Assembly (NCBI GenBank): GCA_963678555.2
Contig: OY782871.2
Coordinates: 434,001 to 498,000, forward strand
Length of the DNA stretch: 64,000 bases
Direction: 5' to 3'
Origin: SABI01 sp963678555
GTDB lineage: Bacteria > Spirochaetota > Spirochaetia > Sphaerochaetales > Sphaerochaetaceae
The translations under genes were made by a program, and so were the position numbers. The notes beneath the pieces were generated by a model. The model saw only the letters and a program-made list of their open reading frames with translations. It did not search any database and had not been told where the DNA came from. This document shows, piece by piece, positions 34,643 through 42,753 of the stretch (within the stretch, counting starts at the first letter, position 1; each line of letters opens with the position of its first letter).

Positions 34643-34843
34643 ATGCCAAAAATGAAAACAAGAAAGGCCGCTGCAAAGCGGTACAAGGTCACGGGAACCG
34701 GGAAGGTCCGCTACAAAAAGCAGGGTCTTCGTCACATTCTCACGAAGAAGACTACCAAGAGGAAGAGAGATCTCCGACACACCGGTATTCTCAGCGAAGC
34801 AGAAACCAAGAAAGCGAAGGTTATGCTTCCCTATCAGTTTTAG
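34643..34843 (+). CDS. rpmI: 50S ribosomal protein L35
   Basis: 66 residues, very basic, beginning MPKMKTRKAAAKRYKVTGTG, the universal L35 N-terminus. The ATG at 34643 is taken rather than the longer frame from 34610. The 90 bases after infC contain a CAGGG/CCCTG hairpin near 34600-34620 that could serve ribosomal-protein feedback control. Confidence 0.96.
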   Translation: MPKMKTRKAAAKRYKVTGTGKVRYKKQGLRHILTKKTTKRKRDLRHTGILSEAETKKAKVMLPYQF

Positions 34844-34855
34844 GAGGAATGGACG

Positions 34856-35212
34856 ATGCCAAGAGCAGTAGACGGAACAAAACATAAGAACCGAAGAAAG
34901 AAAATTATCGATCAGGCGAAAGGGTACTGGGGAAGAAGAAGCACCAACTACCGGATTGCAAAAGACGCTGTAGCCAAGGCAGGACAGTATGCGTACAGAG
35001 ACAGACGCCGCAAGAAGAGAGACTTCAGAGCGCTCTGGATTGCACGTATCTCTGCCGGTGTACAGGCTGAAGGTCTCAATTACTCGCAGTTCATGCATGG
35101 CCTTAAACTCGCGAATATCGAGATCAACCGAAAGGTACTTTCCAACATGGCTATTGAAGACAAGGCCGCTTTCTCGAAGCTCGTATCTCAGGTAAAAGAG
35201 GTACTCGCCTAA
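34856..35212 (+). CDS. rplT: 50S ribosomal protein L20
   Basis: 118 residues, highly basic, starting MPRAVDGTKHKNRRKK, standard for L20. 12 bases after rpmI, with TAGGAGGAATGG as overlapping ribosome site. L20 binds 23S rRNA early in assembly and in many bacteria represses its own operon. Confidence 0.97.
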   Translation: MPRAVDGTKHKNRRKKIIDQAKGYWGRRSTNYRIAKDAVAKAGQYAYRDRRRKKRDFRALWIARISAGVQAEGLNYSQFMHGLKLANIEINRKVLSNMAIEDKAAFSKLVSQVKEVLA

Positions 35213-35248
35213 GGAACAGGGTTCAGATCCCCCAAGGAGGTGGTGCAG

Positions 35249-35587
35249 ATGACGACTCTCGATAAAGTTCAGCTGCTTGAGCAGCGTATTATCAAAGCAG
35301 CAGTCCTGATTCGGAATCAGGAGAAAAAGATCGGTGAGATGCAGGATGAGATTGATGTCCTTTCTACTCATAATGAAGAGCTTCAGAAGTACACTGAGAC
35401 CTTCAGTACTGACAGCAAACTGATTGAGGAGAGTATCAACAATGCCCTTACTCAGCTTGATTCAATCGACGGACTCGATGACATTGACATCACTGGAATG
35501 CTGTCAGGAGACCTTGACGAAGCAGATAAGTTTACAAGCGGAGCTGCTATCGACATCGATGAAATCAGCCTTGACGATCTTACCTGA
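35249..35587 (+). CDS. small coiled-coil protein, possibly cell-division-related
   Basis: 112 residues from ATG 35249 (AAGGAGG 8 bases ahead). The N-terminal half is a coiled coil (TLDKVQLLEQRIIKAAVLIR, then EKKIGEMQDEIDVL), the C-terminal half acidic and disordered (ALTQLDSIDGLDDID, DEISLDDLT). Resembles ZapB/ZapA-type or other short coiled-coil proteins found behind rplT in spirochaetes, but assignment is not secure. Shares a transcript with infC-rpmI-rplT, ended by the terminator at 35611. Confidence 0.7.
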   Translation: MTTLDKVQLLEQRIIKAAVLIRNQEKKIGEMQDEIDVLSTHNEELQKYTETFSTDSKLIEESINNALTQLDSIDGLDDIDITGMLSGDLDEADKFTSGAAIDIDEISLDDLT

Positions 35588-35610
35588 CAGTTTCGGAACA
35601 ACCTTCCAGC

Positions 35611-35639
35611 GGGACCTCCAAGGAGGTTCCGTTTTTTTT
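35611..35639 (+). terminator. rho-independent terminator of the infC operon
   Basis: GGGACCTCC / GGAGGTTCC stem with a 2-base gap in the middle (AA), followed by G and eight T. Confidence 0.9.
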
Positions 35640-35721
35640 GCCGTTATGATACGATTATGCCAGAGAGGGCATACTAGGAAAGGTCTTGTGCTCTTTCCTT
35701 GATTTATGATATGAGTATGTT

Positions 35722-35904
35722 CCTGCGGTGTGTGTGATGAGACAATTCTCTTGGCTCAAAAAACACAGACGGGATGCGGTATAGGTGAGTTGAATTGCTC
35801 CCGGCAGTTTCGGCTGCTTTATGGGAACAGAATGCTCATCCCCAGGCAACCCACTTGAACCATCGGTTCAAGAGATCCTTCTCAAAACTGCACCGCAGGT
35901 TTTT
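35722..35904 (+). ncRNA. ssrS: probable 6S RNA
   Basis: A 183-base segment whose ends pair perfectly: CCTGCGGTG (35722-35730) with CACCGCAGG (35891-35899), followed by five T. Inside are a long central arm (AGGTGAG.../...CTCATCC, with the inner stem CGGCAG/CTGC) and, in the 3' strand, the hairpin CTTGAACC-ATC-GGTTCAAG, which in place and sequence resembles the CTTGAACC/GGTTCAAG element of E. coli 6S RNA. A possible promoter (TTGTGC 35686, 18 bases, TATGAG; or TATGAT 35705) precedes it. 6S RNA sequesters sigma70 RNA polymerase in stationary phase. Size and closing stem fit; covariance support is lacking. Confidence 0.65.
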
Positions 35905-35943
35905 ATCTATCCAAAGCATCTTTTGGACACCAGGAACTATCCC

Positions 35944-37107
35944 ATGAAAACAGAATCGATGAATATTGCACTATCAGATGTCAGGTATCTCCACCTTGCA
36001 GAGGCGGTTGAGACGAAGGAGGATTCTTTTGTGTTCAAACCTGAGATCGCTCTCCCGGTACAGATTACGAATGACCCGAACCAGATCGATGTCAGCGAGG
36101 GTATATCGATAGCCCAGATAGCAAGCGGCATCATCAAGGTTCTTGCCTATGAACCGACGCACGAGCACATCGGGTACTACACCTCGCTACTCCTTGCCCT
36201 TCAGCCCGACATCGTTCAGGAACTCCAGATAGCGGCAGCTGCGAAAGGAGACAGGGGCGAACTCGTTTTTGCCATTGAACTGTATCTGGCAGCTCTCAGG
36301 ATCAACAGGATGATACCGGAAATCTACGTCAACCTTGCAACCCTCTATGCCCGACAGGCAAAGAAAGCTCAGGAGGAAGAGGAAAATGATGCATACGACG
36401 AAGCGGTCCAGAAACAGATCGCCATTCTCAAGGAGGGGCTTGAAAACCTTCCCTCCTCTCCCCTTCTCCTCAGTGAATTCGGCCTTGTCCAGCTTTTTCT
36501 CGGTAACGCCGACAGTGCACTCGAGTATCTGACGCTATATCTTGCCAATGCTCCCGAGGGAGAGAAGAAGGATATCATAGACAGACAGGTTACTGCCCTG
36601 AGAGAACAGAATGAGGATGAGAAGACGCTTCAGCAGGCGTTCGATGAGATGCAGCTGTCACATGAAGAACACGCGCTGACGCTGATCGATACGTTCCTGA
36701 TTCGCAACGATGGGAACTGGTCAGGACATTTCATCAGAGGGTGGGCACTCAGACGCCTCAAGAGGTATGATGAGGCTCAGGAAGCCTTCCTGAAATGTCT
36801 CTCTCTCGGAGCGGACAGCGGGGACATCTACAATGAGCTCTCCATCTGCGCCCTTGAGACAGAGAACCGGGATCTCGCCAGAGACTATCTTGAGATTGCT
36901 CTGGAGAAGGAAGAAGGGAACCTCACCTACATCTCCAATCTGGCCCTGCTGTATCTGCAGGACAGCAGATTCAATGAAGCTGCCGACCTGATACTCCGGG
37001 CACGGGAACTAGATCCACACGACCCCATGATCGCTTCTCTTGTACGGGAACTATCAAGTCACGGAGGGATCGAACTGCCTCAGAATACAGAGGTGATTGA
37101 TGGCTGA
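35944..37107 (+). CDS. TPR-repeat protein
   Basis: About 387 residues composed mostly of tetratricopeptide-type helices (for example ELYLAALRINRMIPEIYVNL, GHFIRGWALRRLKRYDEAQE, ISNLALLYLQDSRFNEAADL). No signal peptide, so cytoplasmic protein-interaction role. ATG 35944 has AGGA 8 bases upstream; the frame extends upstream to 35821 through the 6S-like RNA and is not used. The gene overlaps tsaE by 8 bases, so it sits with the tRNA t6A genes; a link in function is unproven. Confidence 0.8.
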   Translation: MKTESMNIALSDVRYLHLAEAVETKEDSFVFKPEIALPVQITNDPNQIDVSEGISIAQIASGIIKVLAYEPTHEHIGYYTSLLLALQPDIVQELQIAAAAKGDRGELVFAIELYLAALRINRMIPEIYVNLATLYARQAKKAQEEEENDAYDEAVQKQIAILKEGLENLPSSPLLLSEFGLVQLFLGNADSALEYLTLYLANAPEGEKKDIIDRQVTALREQNEDEKTLQQAFDEMQLSHEEHALTLIDTFLIRNDGNWSGHFIRGWALRRLKRYDEAQEAFLKCLSLGADSGDIYNELSICALETENRDLARDYLEIALEKEEGNLTYISNLALLYLQDSRFNEAADLILRARELDPHDPMIASLVRELSSHGGIELPQNTEVIDG

Positions 37108-37537
37108 AAAGAGCACTCAGAGATTCATCTGCGCGAGTGAAGAGGAGACCAAAGAACTCGGACGGAGAATCGGACGGGCCCTGAGCTCAGGCTCTCTTGT
37201 GTCCCTCACCGGTCCGCTCGGTGCAGGAAAGACCGTACTAGCCAAGGGAATCGCACAGGCTCTGCATATCACAGAGGCGATCGTAAGTCCTTCCTTCACC
37301 CTTATTCAGGAGTATGAAGGTGATATGGAACTCCACCATCTCGACCTCTACCGCATCAGCGGAGCCGAGGACTTCGAAGGGATCGGAGGAGAAGAACTCC
37401 TGTGGGAGACGGGAGTCACCCTGATCGAGTGGAGCGAGAAGATCGCGGACCTTCTGCCGGCTCACACCATCTATATCTCGTTCTCCATCGGTGACACACA
37501 GGAACGACACGTTGAGGTGAAAGGATTGGACCTATGA
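37100..37537 (+). CDS. tsaE: tRNA t6A biosynthesis ATPase TsaE
   Basis: 145 residues from ATG 37100. P-loop in LTGPLGAGKTVLAKG, then SPSFTLIQEYEG and HLDLYRI, the YjeE/TsaE signature. It drives cycling of the TsaB-TsaD complex in threonylcarbamoyladenosine (t6A37) formation. Overlaps the TPR gene and tsaB (ATGA), a coupled trio. Confidence 0.94.
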   Translation: MAEKSTQRFICASEEETKELGRRIGRALSSGSLVSLTGPLGAGKTVLAKGIAQALHITEAIVSPSFTLIQEYEGDMELHHLDLYRISGAEDFEGIGGEELLWETGVTLIEWSEKIADLLPAHTIYISFSIGDTQERHVEVKGLDL

Positions 37538-38238
37538 ACACGCTGGCACTTGATACATCTCATGACACGCTTCATCTCGCCCTGGAGGGAGATGGTTTCT
37601 TCGATTCACTCAGGTACACGGTAGGACGAAAGTTCACAGAACAGCTGATGATGGAGATCACGAACCTGTTGGGCAGGCACAGTCTTACACCCGGGGATAT
37701 CGATCTGCTGGTCTGCACCAAGGGACCCGGATCATTCACCGGCCTCAGGGTTGCTATGGCCACGGTAAAAGGAATCTCTCTGGCATCTAAGGCTCCCTAT
37801 GTCAGTATATCCACCCTCGAGACCTTCGCCCATCCGCTCGCTCTCCTTTCGATCCCGGTCCTCAGCGTCCTTGACGCAAAAAAACACCGGTACTATACCG
37901 CGCTGTTCGAACAGGGCAGACGCCTTACAGCGGACAGAGATCTGACCATACGGGAGATTGGTAACTTAGTCACACAGCTGAATCAGGTGGTCATCACAGG
38001 ACCCGATGCCCCGGATATCATTGATCAGCTCTCTCTGCTGCAAGATGAATTTGACTCTTTTCCTGATATAATACCTGATAACGAGCAAAAAAGATCATAC
38101 GGAGCGGCAATGATTCTACTCGGCAAGGCAGTATTCGAGACACGTGGCCCAGATGATATTGCCAGCGGCCCCACCTATGTACGATTGAGCGATGCTGAGG
38201 TATCTTTAGCAGAGAAACAACAACTCCACATACAATGA
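37534..38238 (+). CDS. tsaB: tRNA t6A biosynthesis protein TsaB
   Basis: 234 residues, ASKHA fold without catalytic metal site: starts MNTLALDTSHDTL, then DLLVCTKGPGSFTGLRVAMATVKGI split over 63-90, the YeaZ/TsaB hallmark. Partner of TsaD and TsaE in t6A formation. Overlaps tsaE by 4 bases. tsaD itself is not in the window. Confidence 0.94.
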   Translation: MNTLALDTSHDTLHLALEGDGFFDSLRYTVGRKFTEQLMMEITNLLGRHSLTPGDIDLLVCTKGPGSFTGLRVAMATVKGISLASKAPYVSISTLETFAHPLALLSIPVLSVLDAKKHRYYTALFEQGRRLTADRDLTIREIGNLVTQLNQVVITGPDAPDIIDQLSLLQDEFDSFPDIIPDNEQKRSYGAAMILLGKAVFETRGPDDIASGPTYVRLSDAEVSLAEKQQLHIQ

Positions 38239-38260
38239 ACAAACTATACGAGGTATTTTC

Positions 38261-39217
38261 ATGAGTGAACACACAAAGAACGAAAAAATTGACATCATCA
38301 TCATTGGCGGAGGTCCGGCAGGTCTCTCGGCAGCTCAGTACGCAGCTCGTGCAGGTCTTTCAACCTACATGATCGAGGAGATGGCTCCCGGCGGACAGAC
38401 CCTCATCATTGATGGCCTTGAAAACTACCCGGGTTTTGATACACCCGTCAGCGGGTTCGAACTCTCCGACAAGTTCCATCGTCAGGCGGAAAACTTCGGC
38501 GCGAAGGTCATCCTCTCATCAGTGGAAGCGGTCATCAGGAACGATGATGGATCCTTTACCGTGAAGACACCCTCTGAGGACTATACTGTCCCTGTTGTGA
38601 TTATGGCAACCGGTGCCAAGAGGAAACTGATTGGAGCCCCTGGAGAGAAGGAATACCAGGGAAAGGGTGTCAGCTACTGTGCAACCTGTGATGGCCCCTT
38701 CTTCCGAAACAAGAAGATCCTGGTTGTCGGCGGTGGAGACAGTGCCTGTGACGAGTCCCTGTTTCTGTCAAAGCTCACTGAACAGGTAGTGATCATTCAC
38801 AGAAGAGACCGGTTCAGAGCGCAGAAGAGCATTGCTGACCATGTTGAGCATAACGATCATATCGAGACGCGATTCATGCATACGCTCAATGAGATCAAGG
38901 GAGACGGAAAGAAAGTGACGCACGTATCTCTGCACAATGTAGAGACCGGCGAAGACTATGACGAACCCTTCGATGCCGTGTTCATCTTCATTGGAGCGAA
39001 TCCGTCTACCGCACTCGTACCCTTCGCGGGACTCGATAATGACGGGTATATCATTACCGATGACCATATGCGCAGCAACGTGCCCGGACTCTTCGCAGCC
39101 GGCGATGTGAGAAACGGTGGATTCAAGCAGATCATCACTGCAGCCAGTGACGGAGCGATTGCAGCACATACTGCGGCTCAGTACATCGATGAGCTTAAGG
39201 GCCAGGCGTACGTGTAG
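38261..39217 (+). CDS. trxB: thioredoxin reductase
   Basis: 318-residue flavoprotein: FAD motif GGGPAGLSAAQYAAR at 16-30, redox centre CATCDG (C140, C143), NADPH motif GGGDSACDESLFL near 157, and a C-terminal GDVRNGGFKQI FAD contact. Transfers electrons from NADPH to thioredoxin; partners here are the WCGFC thioredoxin and the peroxiredoxin. 22 bases after tsaB, with ACGAGG ahead of the start. Confidence 0.95.
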   Translation: MSEHTKNEKIDIIIIGGGPAGLSAAQYAARAGLSTYMIEEMAPGGQTLIIDGLENYPGFDTPVSGFELSDKFHRQAENFGAKVILSSVEAVIRNDDGSFTVKTPSEDYTVPVVIMATGAKRKLIGAPGEKEYQGKGVSYCATCDGPFFRNKKILVVGGGDSACDESLFLSKLTEQVVIIHRRDRFRAQKSIADHVEHNDHIETRFMHTLNEIKGDGKKVTHVSLHNVETGEDYDEPFDAVFIFIGANPSTALVPFAGLDNDGYIITDDHMRSNVPGLFAAGDVRNGGFKQIITAASDGAIAAHTAAQYIDELKGQAYV

Positions 39218-39241
39218 GACACCTGCACCGGCACATGACAG

Positions 39242-39271
39242 GAAACAGCGGGGGTCAGCTTCCGCTGTTTC
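39242..39271 (+). terminator. hairpin after trxB
   Basis: Perfect 10-pair stem GAAACAGCGG/CCGCTGTTTC, followed by tgtctg; a terminator-type stem with weak T-run. Confidence 0.6.
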
Positions 39272-39467
39272 TGTCTGTAAAGGAGTCTCTTCTGTTACCG
39301 TGGCTCTCATCCATGATCCCGTTTTTCCCGATATCCGCTCAGGCGAGTTCTCAGCACAGTAATGTTCTGAAGCTGTTCCAGAAAGAAGGTACAGGCATAC
39401 CACATCGGAGACAGACATTCCAGCTTTATATTTATGACATTGATTGCAGGTTTGCTCGCGAAATTCC

Positions 39468-39497
39468 TTGACCATACCTGTTCATCAATGCTCTAAT
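39468..39497 (+). promoter_or_regulatory. possible glgA promoter giving a leaderless transcript
   Basis: TTGACC (39468-39473), 18 bases, TCTAAT (39492-39497). Transcription would begin at or next to the A of the glgA ATG (39504). No Shine-Dalgarno sequence precedes that ATG. The spacer is the 20-base CCATACCTGTTCATCAATGC, found again at 63450-63469. Confidence 0.45.
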
Positions 39498-39503
39498 TAG
39501 AGT

Positions 39504-40952
39504 ATGAAGATTTATATGGTAACGAGTGAGGCCGTCCCGTTCTCTAAATCGGGAGGGCTGGCTGACGTATCCTCGTCTCTGTCCATAGCCTTGAGTGAGA
39601 TGGAGGAACACACTGTCAGACTCATCGTTCCCCTCTATGGACTTACGGACAGAAGCAAGTTCACACTGACAGAGTCTCCTGTCACCTGCAGCGTCCGGAT
39701 CGCAGACAGGGAAGAGAACATCCGTTTTTTCACGACGACCATGAAGGGGGTAGAAGTCTTCTTCATAGATCATCCATGGTTCTCACAAAGAAAGGGCATC
39801 TACGGAGATACCAGTTATGCACCTTACTCTGACAACCTTCTCAGATACCTGCTGATGTCCAAAGCCGCAATAGCGTTATGCACAACCACAGACTGGATAC
39901 CAGATATCTTCCATTGCCATGACTGGACGACAGGACTCATACCCTTCATGATCAGACAGAATCCTGCGTTCATGCACACGACGAGCGTGTTCACCATTCA
40001 CAATCTTGCCTATCAGGGAGAATTCCCGCGCCTCGATCTCCTTCTCGCCAACATGAAGGTGGACCGGACATTGATGAGTGGAGACAGCATCGACTCCAGA
40101 GTGAATATGCTCAAATCAGCTCTTGTCCATGCCGACATCCTCACGACAGTAAGTCCCACCTATGCACAGGAGATACAGGAGGAGGAGCAGGGCTGCAATC
40201 TTGACAGGATCCTGGCCGGTAAAAGCAATCGGCTGTTCGGCATACTCAACGGTATAGACACCGAGGAATGGAACCCGCAAAAGGATCCCTTGATTACCCA
40301 TCATTTCTCACCTGAAGAGATGAAAGGCAAAGCCGTGTGCAAAGCAGATATCCAGAAACGGTTCAACCTTCCCGTAGAACCTGAAACACCACTGATCGGT
40401 ATGATCAGCAGACTGGCAGAGCAGAAGGGTTTCTACGAACTCTGTCAGGGTTCACCCTCGCCTCTGGAAAGAATGATAACTGATCTGGGAGTCCAGATTC
40501 TTATAATCGGGACAGGGGACGAGAAGATCGAACAGAAGCTTACCAGTCTCGCCCAGATTCATACCAACCTCTCTGTCAACCTGGTGTTCAGCAACGAAGC
40601 CGCACATGCTGTTGAAGCAGGCAGTGACCTCTTCCTCATGCCCAGCAGATACGAACCGTGCGGACTGAATCAGATGTACTCGATGCGCTATGGAACTGTC
40701 GTAGTAGCCAGGAACACAGGGGGACTCGCAGACTCGATCATTGATGCGGATATGGAACAGGGAACCGGTTTCCTCTTCAACGAAATAAGCGGAGCGAGCC
40801 TTTTTGAGGCAGTGGCAAGGGCTGTGAGAACGTATCGTGAGGAACGTGAAAATTTCGAAACAATGAGAATCCGCGGCATGAAGAAAGATTTTTCCTGGGG
40901 AAATTCTGCTCAGGAATACCACAAAGTTTATACGACCATCGTAAAGGGGTGA
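39504..40952 (+). CDS. glgA: glycogen synthase (ADP-glucose)
   Basis: 482-residue GT5 glycosyltransferase. N-terminal ADP-glucose motif KSGGLADV near residue 15, HCHDWTTGL near 138, and the C-terminal catalytic EPCGLNQMYSMRYGT near 382. It adds glucose from ADP-glucose to glycogen. Only 3 bases separate it from glgC. The ATG position is fixed by MKIYMVTSEAVPF, the family's standard N-terminus, though it lacks a ribosome site. Confidence 0.95.
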   Translation: MKIYMVTSEAVPFSKSGGLADVSSSLSIALSEMEEHTVRLIVPLYGLTDRSKFTLTESPVTCSVRIADREENIRFFTTTMKGVEVFFIDHPWFSQRKGIYGDTSYAPYSDNLLRYLLMSKAAIALCTTTDWIPDIFHCHDWTTGLIPFMIRQNPAFMHTTSVFTIHNLAYQGEFPRLDLLLANMKVDRTLMSGDSIDSRVNMLKSALVHADILTTVSPTYAQEIQEEEQGCNLDRILAGKSNRLFGILNGIDTEEWNPQKDPLITHHFSPEEMKGKAVCKADIQKRFNLPVEPETPLIGMISRLAEQKGFYELCQGSPSPLERMITDLGVQILIIGTGDEKIEQKLTSLAQIHTNLSVNLVFSNEAAHAVEAGSDLFLMPSRYEPCGLNQMYSMRYGTVVVARNTGGLADSIIDADMEQGTGFLFNEISGASLFEAVARAVRTYREERENFETMRIRGMKKDFSWGNSAQEYHKVYTTIVKG

Positions 40953-40955
40953 TAC

Positions 40956-42251
40956 ATGAAAAGGCAAAGCACTGTAGCTATAGTACTAGGAGGCGGGAAG
41001 GGAACGCGGCTGTACCCTTTGACGAAAGACCGGAGCAAGCCCGCAGTACCCTTCGCGGGTAAGTACCGACTCGTTGATATCCCGATATCAAACTGTATAA
41101 ACAGCGGATTTAAAAAGATCTATATCCTCACCCAGTTCAACTCCGCCTCCCTGCACAACCATATCTCCAACACCTATATCTTCGATACCTTCAGCAACGG
41201 TTTCGTAGAGATACTTGCCGCTGAACAGACGTTTCACAGCAACGACTGGTATCAGGGGACAGCAGATGCAGTAAGGAAGAATCTGGGCCACTTCAGGGAC
41301 CAGGACGCAGATTATTACATCATCCTCAGCGGAGATCAGCTATACCGCATGAACTACGACGAAATGCTTCAGACCCACATTACAAGCGGAGCCACGCTGA
41401 CGATCGCGGCAAAGACGATAAGTCGTCAGGAAGCCACCGGCCTCGGTATCATGGGGTGTGATGAGGATGGGATTATCAAGAAATTCTATGAGAAGCCTGC
41501 ACCGGATGCCGACATATCTGAGTACAGAGCTTCGGAGAAACTCATTAAGACGTCCCTTGGACAGGAAAGGAACGCGTCGAATGAGTACCTTGCCTCCATG
41601 GGAATCTACATTTTCAATGCCCGTGAGATGGAGAAGATTCTTGAAGCAAACTCTTCGGCCGATTTCGGTAAGGAGATCATTCCCGAAGTCATTGGAACCA
41701 GTAAGGTCGCGGCACATGTGTTTGACGGGTTCTGGGAAGACATCGGAACGATCAAGGCTTTCTATGACACCAACATCGACATAGCATCGATCACCCCCGC
41801 ATTCAATTTCTATGATGAGGAGGCTCCGATCTATACGCACAGACGGCATCTGCCGGCGACGAAGGTGAATTTCTGTAATATCAGCAGCTCGCTGACGAGC
41901 GAAGGATCCATCATCACCAATGCATACATAGTCAATTCGATCATCGGAGTCAGAACACTTATCGAATCAGGAGCATCTCTGGACGGTGTGTACTGCATGG
42001 GCGCCTCGTACTATGAGACGGAGGAAGAAAAGGTGTCGAATACGAAGAAGAAGATTCCGAATATCGGGATCGGCAAGGCAACCATCATCCGTAAAGCCAT
42101 CATCGACCAGAATGCCAGGATCGGTGACGGGTGCAGAATCGGCATAGATGATGTCGAAAGAACCGATGGGGATTACACCAACTACTCAATCCATGATGGG
42201 ATCATCATCATCCACAAGAACGCCATCATACCTCACGGGACGATTCTCTGA
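40956..42251 (+). CDS. glgC: glucose-1-phosphate adenylyltransferase
   Basis: 431 residues. Nucleotide-binding loop GGGKGTRLYPLTKDRSKPA at 12-30, GTADAVR near 105, a substrate motif FYEKP and, in the C-terminal half, left-handed beta-helix repeats. Makes ADP-glucose for GlgA; usually the controlled step of glycogen synthesis. TAAAGGGG lies ahead of the ATG. Confidence 0.95.
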   Translation: MKRQSTVAIVLGGGKGTRLYPLTKDRSKPAVPFAGKYRLVDIPISNCINSGFKKIYILTQFNSASLHNHISNTYIFDTFSNGFVEILAAEQTFHSNDWYQGTADAVRKNLGHFRDQDADYYIILSGDQLYRMNYDEMLQTHITSGATLTIAAKTISRQEATGLGIMGCDEDGIIKKFYEKPAPDADISEYRASEKLIKTSLGQERNASNEYLASMGIYIFNAREMEKILEANSSADFGKEIIPEVIGTSKVAAHVFDGFWEDIGTIKAFYDTNIDIASITPAFNFYDEEAPIYTHRRHLPATKVNFCNISSSLTSEGSIITNAYIVNSIIGVRTLIESGASLDGVYCMGASYYETEEEKVSNTKKKIPNIGIGKATIIRKAIIDQNARIGDGCRIGIDDVERTDGDYTNYSIHDGIIIIHKNAIIPHGTIL

Positions 42252-42281
42252 CAGAGCAACACAGATTTCTCAGTGAAAGGC

Positions 42282-42306
42282 AATCCCGGGGTTCCACCCC
42301 GGGATT
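42282..42306. terminator. bidirectional-type hairpin after glgC
   Basis: AATCCCGGGG / CCCCGGGATT, 10 pairs with a 5-base loop, between the convergent glgC and membrane-protein genes. Confidence 0.75.
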
Positions 42307-42309
42307 CTG

Positions 42310-42753
42310 TTATATGAGGACTCCCTGAGGATACATAAGATGTACTGCGGCAATGCTCAGCACGGCAAATCCCAGATTCCGCTTATGCAGTTCTATTGTT
42401 GAGTGTCCCATACGGATAAAGTCCTTCGGGGATATTTTTTTCCCGTCTTCCTCCTGTTCCTCAAGGCCTTGAGGTGCGAGCACTATCCCAACAGCGAACA
42501 CGGTGAAGAGAAAAAGCACCACGGCAGGAATGAATTCACCGAGCAGAAACGGTCCCGGCGGGATGGGAAACAGAAGGTTCGCCACAGAGAGCAGCAGATA
42601 TACACAAGCGAGTGCTATGAGCCGTTTTCGGTTTCCGGTCAGATAGTTCTTCGTCTTGAGCAGAGTGATGTACTTCCATCCGTAATAGTCAGAGAGAAAC
42701 ACCACTGCCTCCAGAACGAGAGCTACCATCGTGAGAAAGTATAGCTGAATCAT
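42310..42753 (-). CDS. small integral membrane protein of unknown function
   Basis: 147 residues with about four hydrophobic segments (start, 45-62, 70-93, end) and an acidic loop EEQEEDGKK. No family recognised. It overlaps the NAD(P)HX repair gene by 4 bases (ATGA), so the two are translated together. Confidence 0.7.
   Translation of the reverse strand: MIQLYFLTMVALVLEAVVFLSDYYGWKYITLLKTKNYLTGNRKRLIALACVYLLLSVANLLFPIPPGPFLLGEFIPAVVLFLFTVFAVGIVLAPQGLEEQEEDGKKISPKDFIRMGHSTIELHKRNLGFAVLSIAAVHLMYPQGVLI

Noticed and set aside
34409..35371. 320-codon minus-strand frame opposite infC, rpmI and rplT
   Set aside because: Antisense to well-identified ribosomal genes.
35821..35943. Upstream extension of the TPR-protein frame
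   Set aside because: It runs through the 6S-like RNA, and a ribosome site fits the later ATG at 35944.
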